A DNA stretch of 19,965 nucleotides. Origin: Prevotellaceae bacterium UBA1720 (GTDB lineage: Bacteria; Bacteroidota; Bacteroidia; Bacteroidales; Bacteroidaceae). The notes below the pieces were generated by a model. It ran no database searches. It was not told the origin of the DNA and saw only the letters and a program-made list of their open reading frames with translations. Shown piece after piece: positions 6,340 through 15,721 of this stretch; within the stretch, counting starts at the first letter, position 1, and each line of letters starts with the position of its first letter. The position numbers were made by a program, and so were the translations under genes. Where the stretch lies: positions 1 through 19,965 of the forward strand of contig DCIS01000030.1 in NCBI GenBank assembly GCA_002317475.1, read 5' to 3'.

Positions 6340-7929
6340 ATGATGAATTTTACTCATTCGATGCTTATGAGCGTGATGCTCATGGCTTCAAGTGCTATGG
6401 TGGCACAAGAGAACGAAAGTGCCACACAACCCCAAAAGGTATCAGGATACTATCGTCTGACCAATCCCGGTTTTGGAGATGGCCTCTCAGTGAACAACCG
6501 TTATGACGTTGCTACCAGTCTGCTGACTGCCAACAATGCCGGTAACATTATCCAGATTGAGACAGGCGAACTATGGAGCTTTGCCCAGGAGGTTGAGAAG
6601 CTGAACAAGATGATTGATGCCGGACTGATTGACTCGGTGGAATATACCAATATGTTTACGCAGTCGATGACGGTAGATGCCTGGAAGGGTGGATACTATC
6701 CCGTGACCAGTTTCCGTTGCCAGGGTGTGGACTATGTGCCCATGATCAAGAAGTTGGCTGACTATGCCGACGATGCCATCGAGGCATATCTGAACGAGGA
6801 GATACCCTCCATCTACGAGAAGTATCGCAATAAGCTGACCCTGCTCTGCATCTTTGCCAGCGACGTTATCAATCCCTCTAACCTGGAGTCTGTCGATACC
6901 TTCCGTGCCTGGGCAGAGAACTACCTGACCCGCTGGCGTGGCATTGCCGACTTCAATATGTATCTGCACACGGTATATTCAGATCCCGTGGACGAGACCA
7001 CGATGCTCGTACCCACTGGCGAATACTACATCACCTTCAAGACTCCCTGTTGGATAGGCAATATGCAGAAGGCACAGACCTATATTAATAATATGGTATA
7101 CGAAGATGGTTCGGAGGTGAACAGCGAGAAAATGGATCTTTGGGCTGATTCGAAGGTGCGCATGCTGAGAGCCATTGCCAAGGATTATCCTGAAGGCAGT
7201 GCCGCCTATAACTTCCTGCACCAACTGTTGGGCACGAGCGAAATCAATATGCAATACATCGTAGGCGAGACCGAGGAGGGCGGTCTGTACATCCAGCCCC
7301 TGCCCGATACCTTTGGTACCAATGGCGTAGAGATTACAGCCGACGATATTGCCAAGTGTACTTGGATGTTTAATAAGGTGGATAACGATATGCCCTTCGC
7401 AGTACAGCCCTCACAGGGTCTGAAGGATGCTGAGGGCAACTACTATACCACCCTCTGCACAGACTTTGCCTACGAAGTGAAGTCGGCTGGCGTAAAGGCA
7501 TACTATGCCACTGAGGTAAGCAAGACGGGCGAGGCTACCCTCGTGGAGATTGCAGATGGCAAGGTGCCTGCACAGACTCCCGTTGTCATCAAGAGCCTCT
7601 CTGCCGACATGAAGGAGAACATCCTGCTGCCCATCATCGACGATGTGGCTCCCATCGAGGGCAATGTGCTCGAGGGAACGCTGTTTGCCTCAGTTGATGC
7701 TACAGGCAAGAACGGTTTCTGCATGGTTGAAGGCAAACCCGCCTTTGGGCAGTCACTGAGCGAACTGGCGGCCAACAGCGCCTTCTACACAGGTGAAGTG
7801 GATGCCATCAGCCAATTGCATTTCAGCACCACCTCGACCGACAAGATATACAACCTTCAGGGTCAGAGCGTAGATCGCCTCAGCAAGAAGGGTATCTACG
7901 TAGTTAATGGCAAGAAGGTAGTAAGATGA
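6340..7929 (+). CDS. Secreted T9SS-tail protein, function unknown
   Basis: The 529-residue protein starts with a signal peptide (hydrophobic to about residue 20, likely cleavage at MVA-Q). Residues about 30-330 are mostly helical with no motif I recognise. Residues about 368-450 carry a beta-rich module, 'YTTLCTDFAY ... VPAQTPVVIKS', that is also found in the last cargo gene of the operon (17356). The C-terminus is a T9SS type A-like sorting tail: 'KIYNLQGQSV' then 'GIYVVNGKKVVR'. Such proteins are exported by Sec and then by the type IX system to the surface or medium. It is the first gene of the 12-kb operon, preceded by a good promoter, and its stop overlaps the next start by 4 bases (ATGA). 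The start ATG at 6340 is followed directly by a second ATG. Confidence 0.88.
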   Translation: MMNFTHSMLMSVMLMASSAMVAQENESATQPQKVSGYYRLTNPGFGDGLSVNNRYDVATSLLTANNAGNIIQIETGELWSFAQEVEKLNKMIDAGLIDSVEYTNMFTQSMTVDAWKGGYYPVTSFRCQGVDYVPMIKKLADYADDAIEAYLNEEIPSIYEKYRNKLTLLCIFASDVINPSNLESVDTFRAWAENYLTRWRGIADFNMYLHTVYSDPVDETTMLVPTGEYYITFKTPCWIGNMQKAQTYINNMVYEDGSEVNSEKMDLWADSKVRMLRAIAKDYPEGSAAYNFLHQLLGTSEINMQYIVGETEEGGLYIQPLPDTFGTNGVEITADDIAKCTWMFNKVDNDMPFAVQPSQGLKDAEGNYYTTLCTDFAYEVKSAGVKAYYATEVSKTGEATLVEIADGKVPAQTPVVIKSLSADMKENILLPIIDDVAPIEGNVLEGTLFASVDATGKNGFCMVEGKPAFGQSLSELAANSAFYTGEVDAISQLHFSTTSTDKIYNLQGQSVDRLSKKGIYVVNGKKVVR

Positions 7930-10040
7930 AGAAGAGCTTTTTAGCACTGATTTTCGCGTCTGTCATCGCCCCTCGGGTGATGGCAGATGGTGTGTATAGC
8001 GTACCCTTCATTGATGACTTCGACGCCAATACCAAGCGCGAGGAATTCACCATCATTGATGCCAACCATGACGGTGTGACGCTGAAGCGACACTATAAGA
8101 CGTCCATTTTCCCCGGTTTCTATCCTGACACGGACTTCAAGGAGATGGAGTATGACAGCGAGGCTGCAACCCAGAAGGCTGATGACTGGTTTATCACGCC
8201 CAGGATACACCTGGAGGCAGGCAAGGTCTACTCCTTTGCCTACAATGCCTACGTGGGCTATGACTCCTATCAGCAACTGATGGAGGTGAAGATAGGCAAG
8301 GGCGTCACCGTAGCTGACATGAAGGACGAGGTGATGGGCCTTAAGACTATCTCAAGCAGTAGTCCCATGACCTTCGAAAACGAGTTTACCGTCGAAGAGG
8401 ATGGCGACTACAATATCGGTATGCACATCCTCTCAGAGCCCCAACGCTCGTCGCTCTACTTCACCCACATCGTGGTGAAACAGTCGTCCAGCGATAATGT
8501 GCCAGCCAAGATCAGCGACCTGGCTGTCACAGCTGACCCTAAGGGCAGACTGCAGGGCACCATCACGTTTACGGCTCCCAGCAAGACCATCTCGGGTAAT
8601 GCCCTGCAGTCGCTGACGAAGGTGGAAATGTCGCGCAACGGCGAACTCTTCAAGACCCTGACCGACGTACAACCCGGACAGCGTGTCAGCTATACAGACA
8701 ACAGTCCCCGACTGGGTTACAACAACTATACCGTTATAGCCTATAATACTGAGGGCAAGGGTATTCGTGCCTCTATCGACTCCGTCTATGTGGGTGTGGA
8801 CTGCCCCCTTCCCCCTACAGGCTTCACGCTGACTGACGGTGGTGACGAGATCATCCTCAGTTGGAATAAGGTAGACACGGTGGGGTGCAACGGATATGTG
8901 GTCAACCCCGACGAGGTGACCTATAACATCGAGGCGCTGAACAGCAGTTACAGTCCCGTGGAGGAACTGACACGAACAGCTGACCTCACCTTCCACTACA
9001 AGTTCAATACCCTTGAGGGTGAGCAGGACCTGAAGCGTTTCGGTATACGTTCGATGAACACGGCCGGATGGAGCGACTTTGCCTATGCACGCATGATTAT
9101 CGGTAATCCCTACGCCCTGCCTTACCGCGAAAGTTTTGCCACGGGCAATAATCATAAGCTGACCTGGCAGGAGGGTTCGGGAACTTTCTACGTTACAACT
9201 GCGGAGTCAGTAGATGGCGATGCTGGTTGTGTGAAATACGTGCCAGCCTACAATGGTGAGGAGGTCTCCTTTAACCTGGGTAAGATGAATCTTCGTCAGG
9301 CCCTTCATCCCGTGATGCGCTTCTCGTACAAGGGGCTTACGAAGAATGACTCCATCGTGGTACACGGTGTCCGTCAGGACGGAACGTCGGTAGTGCTGGG
9401 CACCCTGACAGGCGTTCAGGAAGACTGGGCTACCATAACCCTCGACATGCAGCAGTTGGCCGGAGAGCATTGCGTCATCCCCAAACTGCTGACTGTGGGC
9501 ACAAAGGGCCGGGCCATCTGTCTGGATGACTTTGAGATCGTTGACCTCTATGACTGCGACCTGAGCATAACGCTCGAGGCAGATGTTCAGGAGGATAATC
9601 ACACTACCGTGCAGATGACCGTACAGAATGAAGGTATGACCGAGGTCAGCAACTACCAGTTGGTGCTGTCACTCGCTGGTGAGGAATTACAGCGAATATC
9701 CATTGATGAGGCTCTTCCTTCGGGGCAAAAGCAGGTGAAGACAACCGATATTGTACTTGATTATCAAGGCGATGAGTCATTGGAACTGAAGGCACAGGTG
9801 GTCTGCCTCTACGATCTCAATCCCGACAACGATGTGGCTACCGTCCAGGTTATGCCCAACAGGAATGCCTTAGCCGTGAGTGATGAGACTGCCCTTCAAT
9901 CCTTGCAGGAAAACATTGGTTCACATGGCATCGATATCTACGCACTGGATGGCAGACTGATACGTCGTGCTGCCCACAACACTATGGGACTGCCTAAGGG
10001 TATCTACGTATTGAATGGAAAGAAAATCTGTATAAAGTAA
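7926..10040 (+). CDS. Secreted adhesin-like protein with jelly-roll and fibronectin type III modules
   Basis: This 704-residue protein begins with a signal peptide (to about residue 20, VMA-D). Domains in order are as follows. A 'choice-of-anchor J'/cleaved-adhesin-like jelly roll lies at about 25-187, with the characteristic DDWFITP at 86-92 followed by a strand-rich 'AGKVYSFAYNA'. Two fibronectin type III-like domains lie at about 191-290 and 293-392. A second jelly-roll-like domain lies at about 396-540, and a CARDB-like beta domain at about 545-650. The T9SS-type tail has 'IDIYALDGRLI' and 'KGIYVLNGKKICIK'. This layout occurs in secreted Bacteroidales adhesin and protease accessory regions, where the modules bind proteins or glycans. 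No catalytic motif was found. It overlaps the upstream gene by 4 bases, and the following protease gene starts 3 bases after it. Confidence 0.87.
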   Translation: MKKSFLALIFASVIAPRVMADGVYSVPFIDDFDANTKREEFTIIDANHDGVTLKRHYKTSIFPGFYPDTDFKEMEYDSEAATQKADDWFITPRIHLEAGKVYSFAYNAYVGYDSYQQLMEVKIGKGVTVADMKDEVMGLKTISSSSPMTFENEFTVEEDGDYNIGMHILSEPQRSSLYFTHIVVKQSSSDNVPAKISDLAVTADPKGRLQGTITFTAPSKTISGNALQSLTKVEMSRNGELFKTLTDVQPGQRVSYTDNSPRLGYNNYTVIAYNTEGKGIRASIDSVYVGVDCPLPPTGFTLTDGGDEIILSWNKVDTVGCNGYVVNPDEVTYNIEALNSSYSPVEELTRTADLTFHYKFNTLEGEQDLKRFGIRSMNTAGWSDFAYARMIIGNPYALPYRESFATGNNHKLTWQEGSGTFYVTTAESVDGDAGCVKYVPAYNGEEVSFNLGKMNLRQALHPVMRFSYKGLTKNDSIVVHGVRQDGTSVVLGTLTGVQEDWATITLDMQQLAGEHCVIPKLLTVGTKGRAICLDDFEIVDLYDCDLSITLEADVQEDNHTTVQMTVQNEGMTEVSNYQLVLSLAGEELQRISIDEALPSGQKQVKTTDIVLDYQGDESLELKAQVVCLYDLNPDNDVATVQVMPNRNALAVSDETALQSLQENIGSHGIDIYALDGRLIRRAAHNTMGLPKGIYVLNGKKICIK

Positions 10041-10043
10041 GTC

Positions 10044-12242
10044 ATGATGAAGTACACTATATTTTTCCATAAGTTTTTAATCACGCTGCTTGCTTTGGCC
10101 CTTTCCGTTACCGTTATGGCCAAGCCTCGTACGCAGAAGCAGAAGTTGGAGGCTGCCGGCAAGGTATTGCAACGACAGACGTCTAATCTGAACGGGCAGC
10201 ATCGTGTGCAGGCAACCCAGCAGTTGCAGGTGCTAGGCGAAGATGACATGCTGACCATAGTCGGCTACAAGGGTGGTGGCTATGCCATCGTGACCAACGA
10301 CGACCTGTTGCCCGAGGTAGTAGGTTATTCGGCCAGCACATTTGCCCAGGATCACGAGAATGATAATTTCCAGTGGTGGTGCACTATGATGCGTCTCTCG
10401 GCACAGGAACTGGTCAAGCAGGGTATTCCTGCCAAGGTGACACGCCCCAACACGAACAAGTACCAAGCTCAGGTGCCACAGATGCTCACCACCTCATGGG
10501 GACAGATGGAACCCTTCAACAACCAGTGCCCCTTGGAGTATGACAAGAACGGCAAGGTTGTGGGCCGCACCCTTGTGGGATGTGTGGCTACGGCTGCCAC
10601 CCAGGTGATGAACTATCTGCAATACCCCACACAGGGTACGGGCAAACATACCGACATGCAGACCAATGATGCCTGGGGTAAGCCCCGTCCCATTACGGTC
10701 GACTTTGCAGACTATACCTTCGACTACTCCTTGCTGCAGGACACCTACACCCCCGGCAGCTATGACAAGCAGGAGGCTGACGAGGTTGCCAAACTCAGCT
10801 ACACCGTGGGTGTGTCCTTTGGCATGATATATGGCACAGGGGCTTCGGGAACTTACTTGGATAGTGCAGCCATCAGTCTGAAGAAGTATTTAGGATTCAG
10901 CAAGGCTCAGTACTACACCCGCGGTAATTACGATGAACCTCAATGGATGGACCTTATATACAAGGAGTTGAGCAACGGTCGCCCCATCGTGTATGGCGGT
11001 GCTGACGACCTGTTCACCGAAGGTGGTGGCGGTCACTGCTTCGTCTTCGATGGCTATGACCAGAACGGACTGGTGCATGTCAACTGGGGCTGGTATGGCA
11101 AGAACGACGGCTACTATGACGTCAGTCTGCTCAATCCCCGCATCCATAGTTTCAAGAACTCGCAGGACATGATTGTGGGACTGGACGTGCCCGAAAGCAC
11201 CAGTGATGCAGACAAGAACCTCGTCCTGACGGGTGAGGTCAGCGATGCTACCTTATATAATATTATAGAAAGGAGCAAGAGCCAGGGGTTGCGCAAGGTT
11301 GACCTCTCAGGCGCCACACTGGTGGACGGCATCCTGCCCACGAAGGCCTTTTATGGCAGTCGTCTGCAGACCATCATCCTGCCTGCCAATACACGCCGGA
11401 TCGGTGACGGTGCCTTTGGTGCTTGTCGCAACCTCATTGAGGTGCGCTTCCCCGAAGCCTCAGATGACCAGCAGTTCCTGGTTGAGGACAATGTCATCTA
11501 TACCCGTGATGGCAAGGAGGTGATCGAGGTGCTGCCCTACTACCAGAACAGCAAGTTGGTCATCGAGAACTTTAATTCGCTGCTGACCTTCCGTGAGGGT
11601 GTCACCGATATTCACTCCCATGCCATGGATGGCTGTTTCCGTGTGAAGGGTGTCATCATTCCCGCAACGGTGGAGCGTATCGGCAAGCGTGTCTTTGCCA
11701 ACGCCAGCAGCATCAAGCAGATACAGTCGAAGACCGCCAACCCAGCCTTGGCTCAGGCCACAGCCTTTGATGCTCTGGATGCAGGTTACACCCGTCTGGT
11801 CATCCCTGCCGGAACGTGGGACGTATACAGTCGTTCGGGTGAGTGGCGCCACTTCTTCTCGCTGGATAATGTCAGTGAGTCGGGCACTAACATCAAGGCA
11901 CGCAATGTCGTACGTAGGGTAGGTGAGAAGAATCATGAACTGCGCTATCAGCTTTTTGGTGACTATGTATCAGGCGAACCTGTGCTACGTTGTGAGGCAG
12001 ACGAGTTTTCACCAGCCGGCGAATACCCCGTCATTGTCGAGATGGGAACGATTACAGCCAGTGATGTGGTGCTGACCAACGGTGTGATGCGCGTGGTGGA
12101 TAACGCTGACGCAATGGAGGATATCATCGCTGACGAACACACGAATGTACCCATTTATCGCCTGGACGGCCAAAAGGTTTCGGGCAACCACATTCCGGCT
12201 CATGGCATCTACATTATCAATGGAAAAAAAACACTAAGATAA
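10044..12242 (+). CDS. C10 family cysteine protease (streptopain/interpain-like) fused to BspA-like leucine-rich repeats
   Basis: The 732-residue protein starts with a signal peptide (to about residue 26, VMA-K). A Spi-like inhibitory pro-domain follows at about 30-140, with the typical 'GYAIVTNDDLLPEVVGYS' segment. The papain-like C10 catalytic domain at about 143-395 has the nucleophile in GCVATAATQVMNY (C180), the catalytic histidine in GGHCFVFDGY (H331) and the oxyanion/Asn-Trp motif HVNWGW (345-350). Relatives are streptococcal SpeB and Prevotella interpain. Residues about 405-590 contain BspA-type (TpLRR/LRR_5) repeats such as 'RRIGDGAFGACRNL', used for adhesion to host proteins. The tail has 'PIYRLDGQKV' and 'HGIYIINGKKTLR', consistent with T9SS export. 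All catalytic residues are present, so it should be an active, self-processing protease. Confidence 0.93.
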   Translation: MMKYTIFFHKFLITLLALALSVTVMAKPRTQKQKLEAAGKVLQRQTSNLNGQHRVQATQQLQVLGEDDMLTIVGYKGGGYAIVTNDDLLPEVVGYSASTFAQDHENDNFQWWCTMMRLSAQELVKQGIPAKVTRPNTNKYQAQVPQMLTTSWGQMEPFNNQCPLEYDKNGKVVGRTLVGCVATAATQVMNYLQYPTQGTGKHTDMQTNDAWGKPRPITVDFADYTFDYSLLQDTYTPGSYDKQEADEVAKLSYTVGVSFGMIYGTGASGTYLDSAAISLKKYLGFSKAQYYTRGNYDEPQWMDLIYKELSNGRPIVYGGADDLFTEGGGGHCFVFDGYDQNGLVHVNWGWYGKNDGYYDVSLLNPRIHSFKNSQDMIVGLDVPESTSDADKNLVLTGEVSDATLYNIIERSKSQGLRKVDLSGATLVDGILPTKAFYGSRLQTIILPANTRRIGDGAFGACRNLIEVRFPEASDDQQFLVEDNVIYTRDGKEVIEVLPYYQNSKLVIENFNSLLTFREGVTDIHSHAMDGCFRVKGVIIPATVERIGKRVFANASSIKQIQSKTANPALAQATAFDALDAGYTRLVIPAGTWDVYSRSGEWRHFFSLDNVSESGTNIKARNVVRRVGEKNHELRYQLFGDYVSGEPVLRCEADEFSPAGEYPVIVEMGTITASDVVLTNGVMRVVDNADAMEDIIADEHTNVPIYRLDGQKVSGNHIPAHGIYIINGKKTLR

Positions 12243-12243
12243 A

Positions 12244-13995
12244 ATGAAGAGATTGTTTCTTTTATTGCTGACCTTGTTTTCCGTGATGGGTATGCGGGCA
12301 GCAGATGAATTTACACTGGGCTACTGCCGTCACAAGATTGCCAGCAGTAATGGTCAGGGTGCTGATACAGCAGGCGAGATTTCTGCAGCAATCTTTGTTC
12401 CCCAAGGTAAACTTAAAGCACTTGTTGGCAACGAGATTAGTCGTATTGACGCTGGCATGATTAGCCGCATCAATGTACGAAATTTCACCGTATGGGTACG
12501 TCGAACACTGGACGGTCAGAATCTCACAGAGACCACCATCGAGCGTGTGGTTTATGGTTGGAACGAAATCACACTTGTCAACCCCTACAAGATTACCTCT
12601 GAGGACGATGGCCTGTACATCGGTTTTACCTACACCAATAATGGTACCTCCCATCCCGTGTCGTTCGTGGAAGAAGGTTCAAAAGGCACCTCGTTTTTCA
12701 AAGCTACAGCCGAGGCAACCTGGCAGGATATGGCTGAATATGGCAACCTCAGTCTTGAGGCTATCGTCACGGGCAACAATCTTCCCCTTTACGACCTCTC
12801 ACTCAACAGCATCTCCCTGACCCCCAACATCGCACTTGGAGAGATGGGGTATCGTGTGACAGGTTCGGTAAGCAATGTGGCCATCAGGGACATCAGTGGC
12901 TTCACCCTGAGTCTGGAGAATGCAGATGGCATCACACAGCAGGTTGGAGTTAACGTCGCTGTCAAGAGTGGCGCAAACTGCAACTTTACTGCAGATTTCA
13001 TCTCCCCGGTCAAACTCAACGGACTGATAACGGCTACCATCATGGCCATCAACGAGGGCAGTGATGCCAATATGGACAACAACAGTGCTACTGGCAGCGT
13101 AGCCTTCCTGCGCAATGTGCTGGTCGAGGAGTTTACCACCGAGCGTTGTTCAAACTGTCCCGGTGCTGCTAATGGTCTGCACCAGACCCTCACCTCAAGC
13201 GATTTGTATGCTACCCGTGTCATCGCCGTTTGCCATCATGCCGGTTTTTATACCGATGATTATACACGCGATTGTGACAAAGAGTTGCTCTTTCTCTACA
13301 ATGATGGTGGCAGTACATACGCCCCAGGTCTGATGTTCGACCGCCAACCTATGTTCGACTCCAACTATCTCTCGGGACAGAAGGACAACGTGGCTGCCCT
13401 GCACCTTAAGGAGGATTTCATCGAGTGCATCGACAAGGCCATGGACATACCCACTCATGCACTGGTAGGCATCAGTGTGAAGGAGGTGAAGGCTAGCGGC
13501 GAGGGACACGACCTAAGGGTCGAAGTCAGCGTTATGGCCGATGATGCGTGCAAACTGGAGAACCCAATCCTCACCGTCTATGCCACGGAGGATGACATCT
13601 TGTCTACCAAGCAGTCTGGAGCCAGTGGCAACTTCTACCACCAGCATCTTATCCGTTGGGATAATGGTGCCTGGGGAGACGAGGTGACCTTTGCCGACCA
13701 TGTGTTCAGCAAGACATACACCCTCACCCTTGACAAGGCTTGGGACACGGAGAAGATGCACTTCGTGGCCGTCCTCTCCAACCACGATGCCAGCAATCCG
13801 CTGAACAATGCAGTCGAGAACGCCGCCAGCATCGACCTGGGTGGCATCACCACAGCTATCAAGGACATAGACGATGTGGATGCTCCCGTTGTTATTGGTC
13901 GCTATGGCATCAATGGTTCGCGCGTCAATGCAGGGTACAAGGGCATTCAGCTCATCAAGTACAGCAACGGAACGACCAAGAAGGCTTTGAAATAA
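12244..13995 (+). CDS. Omp28-like secreted protein with thioredoxin-type CxxC
   Basis: This 583-residue protein has a signal peptide (to about residue 19, RAA-D). An N-terminal beta-rich region at about 22-180 is followed by a CARDB-like segment at about 183-288. The Omp28/thioredoxin-like domain then begins 'LVEEFTTERCSNCPGAA' with the redox-type motif C302-S-N-C305. Omp28-family proteins in Bacteroidales are outer-membrane or secreted; the CxxC suggests a thioredoxin fold, but redox activity is not proven. The C-terminus keeps the sorting-tail pattern only in degenerate form ('IGRYGINGSRVN', then 'KGIQLIKYSNGTTKKALK'): the usual NGKK is replaced by an insertion containing SNGTTKK. It starts 1 base after the C10 protease stop, so the two are probably translationally coupled, and an accessory role in folding or maturing the protease is an attractive inference. 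Confidence 0.87.
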   Translation: MKRLFLLLLTLFSVMGMRAADEFTLGYCRHKIASSNGQGADTAGEISAAIFVPQGKLKALVGNEISRIDAGMISRINVRNFTVWVRRTLDGQNLTETTIERVVYGWNEITLVNPYKITSEDDGLYIGFTYTNNGTSHPVSFVEEGSKGTSFFKATAEATWQDMAEYGNLSLEAIVTGNNLPLYDLSLNSISLTPNIALGEMGYRVTGSVSNVAIRDISGFTLSLENADGITQQVGVNVAVKSGANCNFTADFISPVKLNGLITATIMAINEGSDANMDNNSATGSVAFLRNVLVEEFTTERCSNCPGAANGLHQTLTSSDLYATRVIAVCHHAGFYTDDYTRDCDKELLFLYNDGGSTYAPGLMFDRQPMFDSNYLSGQKDNVAALHLKEDFIECIDKAMDIPTHALVGISVKEVKASGEGHDLRVEVSVMADDACKLENPILTVYATEDDILSTKQSGASGNFYHQHLIRWDNGAWGDEVTFADHVFSKTYTLTLDKAWDTEKMHFVAVLSNHDASNPLNNAVENAASIDLGGITTAIKDIDDVDAPVVIGRYGINGSRVNAGYKGIQLIKYSNGTTKKALK

Positions 13996-14023
13996 CCAGC
14001 AACATCAAGATAATAACAATCAC

Positions 14024-15634
14024 ATGAAAAAGATATTTTTGATTCTCACCGCAGCGCTTTGCTGCACTACCTTCTCAGCACAGCGTCTGCGGATTCAGAA
14101 GAAGGGTAACCCCTCCGCAGAACTGAGCCTTGACGGAAAGGCAACTCTGACTCTTATCGAGAAGGGTGGGTCGCCTCGATTCATCACTCCTGCCACCTCG
14201 ACGATCATCACCAACCAGCCCGCTGGCGAGATGATGCAGAACGTCGTATGGTACTCACGGGCTTGCTACCCCAACAACGGCAAGGCTACCTGGATCGAGT
14301 CAACAGGTTTCACCCCTGCCATCATCATCAATGGTAACAAGATGTATATCCAGAGTCCCCTAACACAGTTTGCAGACTATGCTACCCCCTGGATTGTAGG
14401 TAACATCAGTGCAGACGGTCAGACCGTAACCTTTCCCACACCACAGGCATACTACAACAATTCGGGTTCTATGACATACGCCACACGTCTCACCTCAAGC
14501 GGTACGTTAGATGCCAGCAATACAGACCTTGTGTTCTCCTATCAGGATGGCGAACTTACCCAAACCGATGGTGGTGTGCTGGCACTTACCAATGCTACAG
14601 GTGGTTTCTATGGTTATGGCGATATGAATATCACTGTGACAAAAATCAAGGACAAGGTAGTTGTTCTGCCCGCTGATGCCCAGCCCAAAAGCTACATCAT
14701 GGAGAGCAAGAGCGGCAAACAGACAGCTAAGGTGGCATTCTGTGGTTCTGACGTCTATATCTCTGACCCCGTGGGCACTGAGGATGCCTGGATGAAGGGT
14801 GCCCTACAGTGCAACACCATCTCCTTGCCCACCCAGCAGTACTTGGGTGCCAAGAGCGGCTATCCCCTCTACCTGCTCTCAGGTAAGATGTACACCTACA
14901 CCCAGACCAATGTCCTGGGGCAGTTGGAGACGGTCACCAGTTATGAAATTCTCAATGATGAGGCCATCACCTTCACCTACGATGCCGCTACGGGTTCTTT
15001 CTCTTCCGACCAACTGATGCTTGTCAATTCCTCCAAAACTGCACTTGGAGCAGCATACGTGGGATACAACAAGCCTAGCTACTCTCCCTGGACTCAGGTA
15101 AAGGCTACACCTGCCAATCCCAGCATCCAGAGTTTTATCGACCTCGCTCCCTATGCCATGATGGGTTACTATGGCTGTATGCTTGGCTGCACCGTTCCAT
15201 CGTATAGCGTGGAGAAGGAATACATGGCTCAGGAGGACATCTACTACACCATCTTCTATGATGGCGAGGCCGTGAACATTGCTGGAACCAGCTACCTTCC
15301 TTACCTGTCAAACTATTCTGACAGTAGCAATGGCATTTACCTTACCCCAAATGGTGACTCGCACACCGTGCAGACGGGCAATAAGCCCAGTAGCACCGTG
15401 GGTATCCAGAGTTTCTACTATGTCGACGAGGAACTGATTTCTTCGGATCGTATCGAGTACACCATCAACGCAGATGGCTCGCTGACACAGATCGTTTCCG
15501 ATGGAATCGAGGAAATTGAAGATGGCGGAATGAAAATGGGAAAAACCGTTCGTTACAACCTCATGGGCCAGCGTGTCAATGGCAAGGCCAAGGGCATCGT
15601 GATCATGAACGGGAAAAAGGTAATCAAGAAGTAA
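14024..15634 (+). CDS. Secreted beta-rich T9SS-tail protein, function unknown
   Basis: The 536-residue product starts with a signal peptide (to about residue 19, TFSA-Q). The mature part is rich in Tyr, Thr, Ser, Gly and Asn, with alternating hydrophobic patterns typical of beta-sheet surface proteins; I do not recognise a family. Several Cys residues occur (for example YYGCMLGCTV near 385). The tail is 'VRYNLMGQRVN' followed by 'KGIVIMNGKKVIKK', a T9SS type A-like end. Just before it the sequence 'IEEIEDGGMKMGK' resembles the IENGELKMEN repeat found at the same position in the next gene. The gap to the preceding gene is 28 bases. A remarkable 10-base periodic stretch follows the stop codon. 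Confidence 0.85.
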   Translation: MKKIFLILTAALCCTTFSAQRLRIQKKGNPSAELSLDGKATLTLIEKGGSPRFITPATSTIITNQPAGEMMQNVVWYSRACYPNNGKATWIESTGFTPAIIINGNKMYIQSPLTQFADYATPWIVGNISADGQTVTFPTPQAYYNNSGSMTYATRLTSSGTLDASNTDLVFSYQDGELTQTDGGVLALTNATGGFYGYGDMNITVTKIKDKVVVLPADAQPKSYIMESKSGKQTAKVAFCGSDVYISDPVGTEDAWMKGALQCNTISLPTQQYLGAKSGYPLYLLSGKMYTYTQTNVLGQLETVTSYEILNDEAITFTYDAATGSFSSDQLMLVNSSKTALGAAYVGYNKPSYSPWTQVKATPANPSIQSFIDLAPYAMMGYYGCMLGCTVPSYSVEKEYMAQEDIYYTIFYDGEAVNIAGTSYLPYLSNYSDSSNGIYLTPNGDSHTVQTGNKPSSTVGIQSFYYVDEELISSDRIEYTINADGSLTQIVSDGIEEIEDGGMKMGKTVRYNLMGQRVNGKAKGIVIMNGKKVIKK

Positions 15635-15640
15635 GTTAGG

Positions 15641-15700
15641 AGAACCTAGAAAAGCCTAGGAAACCTTGGAAGACATAGAAAACCCTAGGAATACCTAGAA
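15641..15700 (+). repeat. Degenerate 10-base tandem repeat between operon genes
   Basis: Six consecutive ten-base units carry CCTAGA, CCTAGG, CCTTGG, CATAGA, CCTAGG and CCTAGA separated by A-rich spacers, with a one-base phase slip after the second unit. It fills most of the 87-base gap between 15634 and 15722, lies outside coding sequence and contains no obvious promoter. CCTAGG cores are self-complementary, so small hairpins are possible in the messenger. Confidence 0.75.
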
Positions 15701-15721
15701 CATCAAGAAAAAAGCAAATAC

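Noticed and set aside
8433..9155. A 240-codon minus-strand open frame
   Set aside because: Antisense to the jelly-roll/fibronectin protein; the product has no recognisable motif and the gene on the other strand is well supported.
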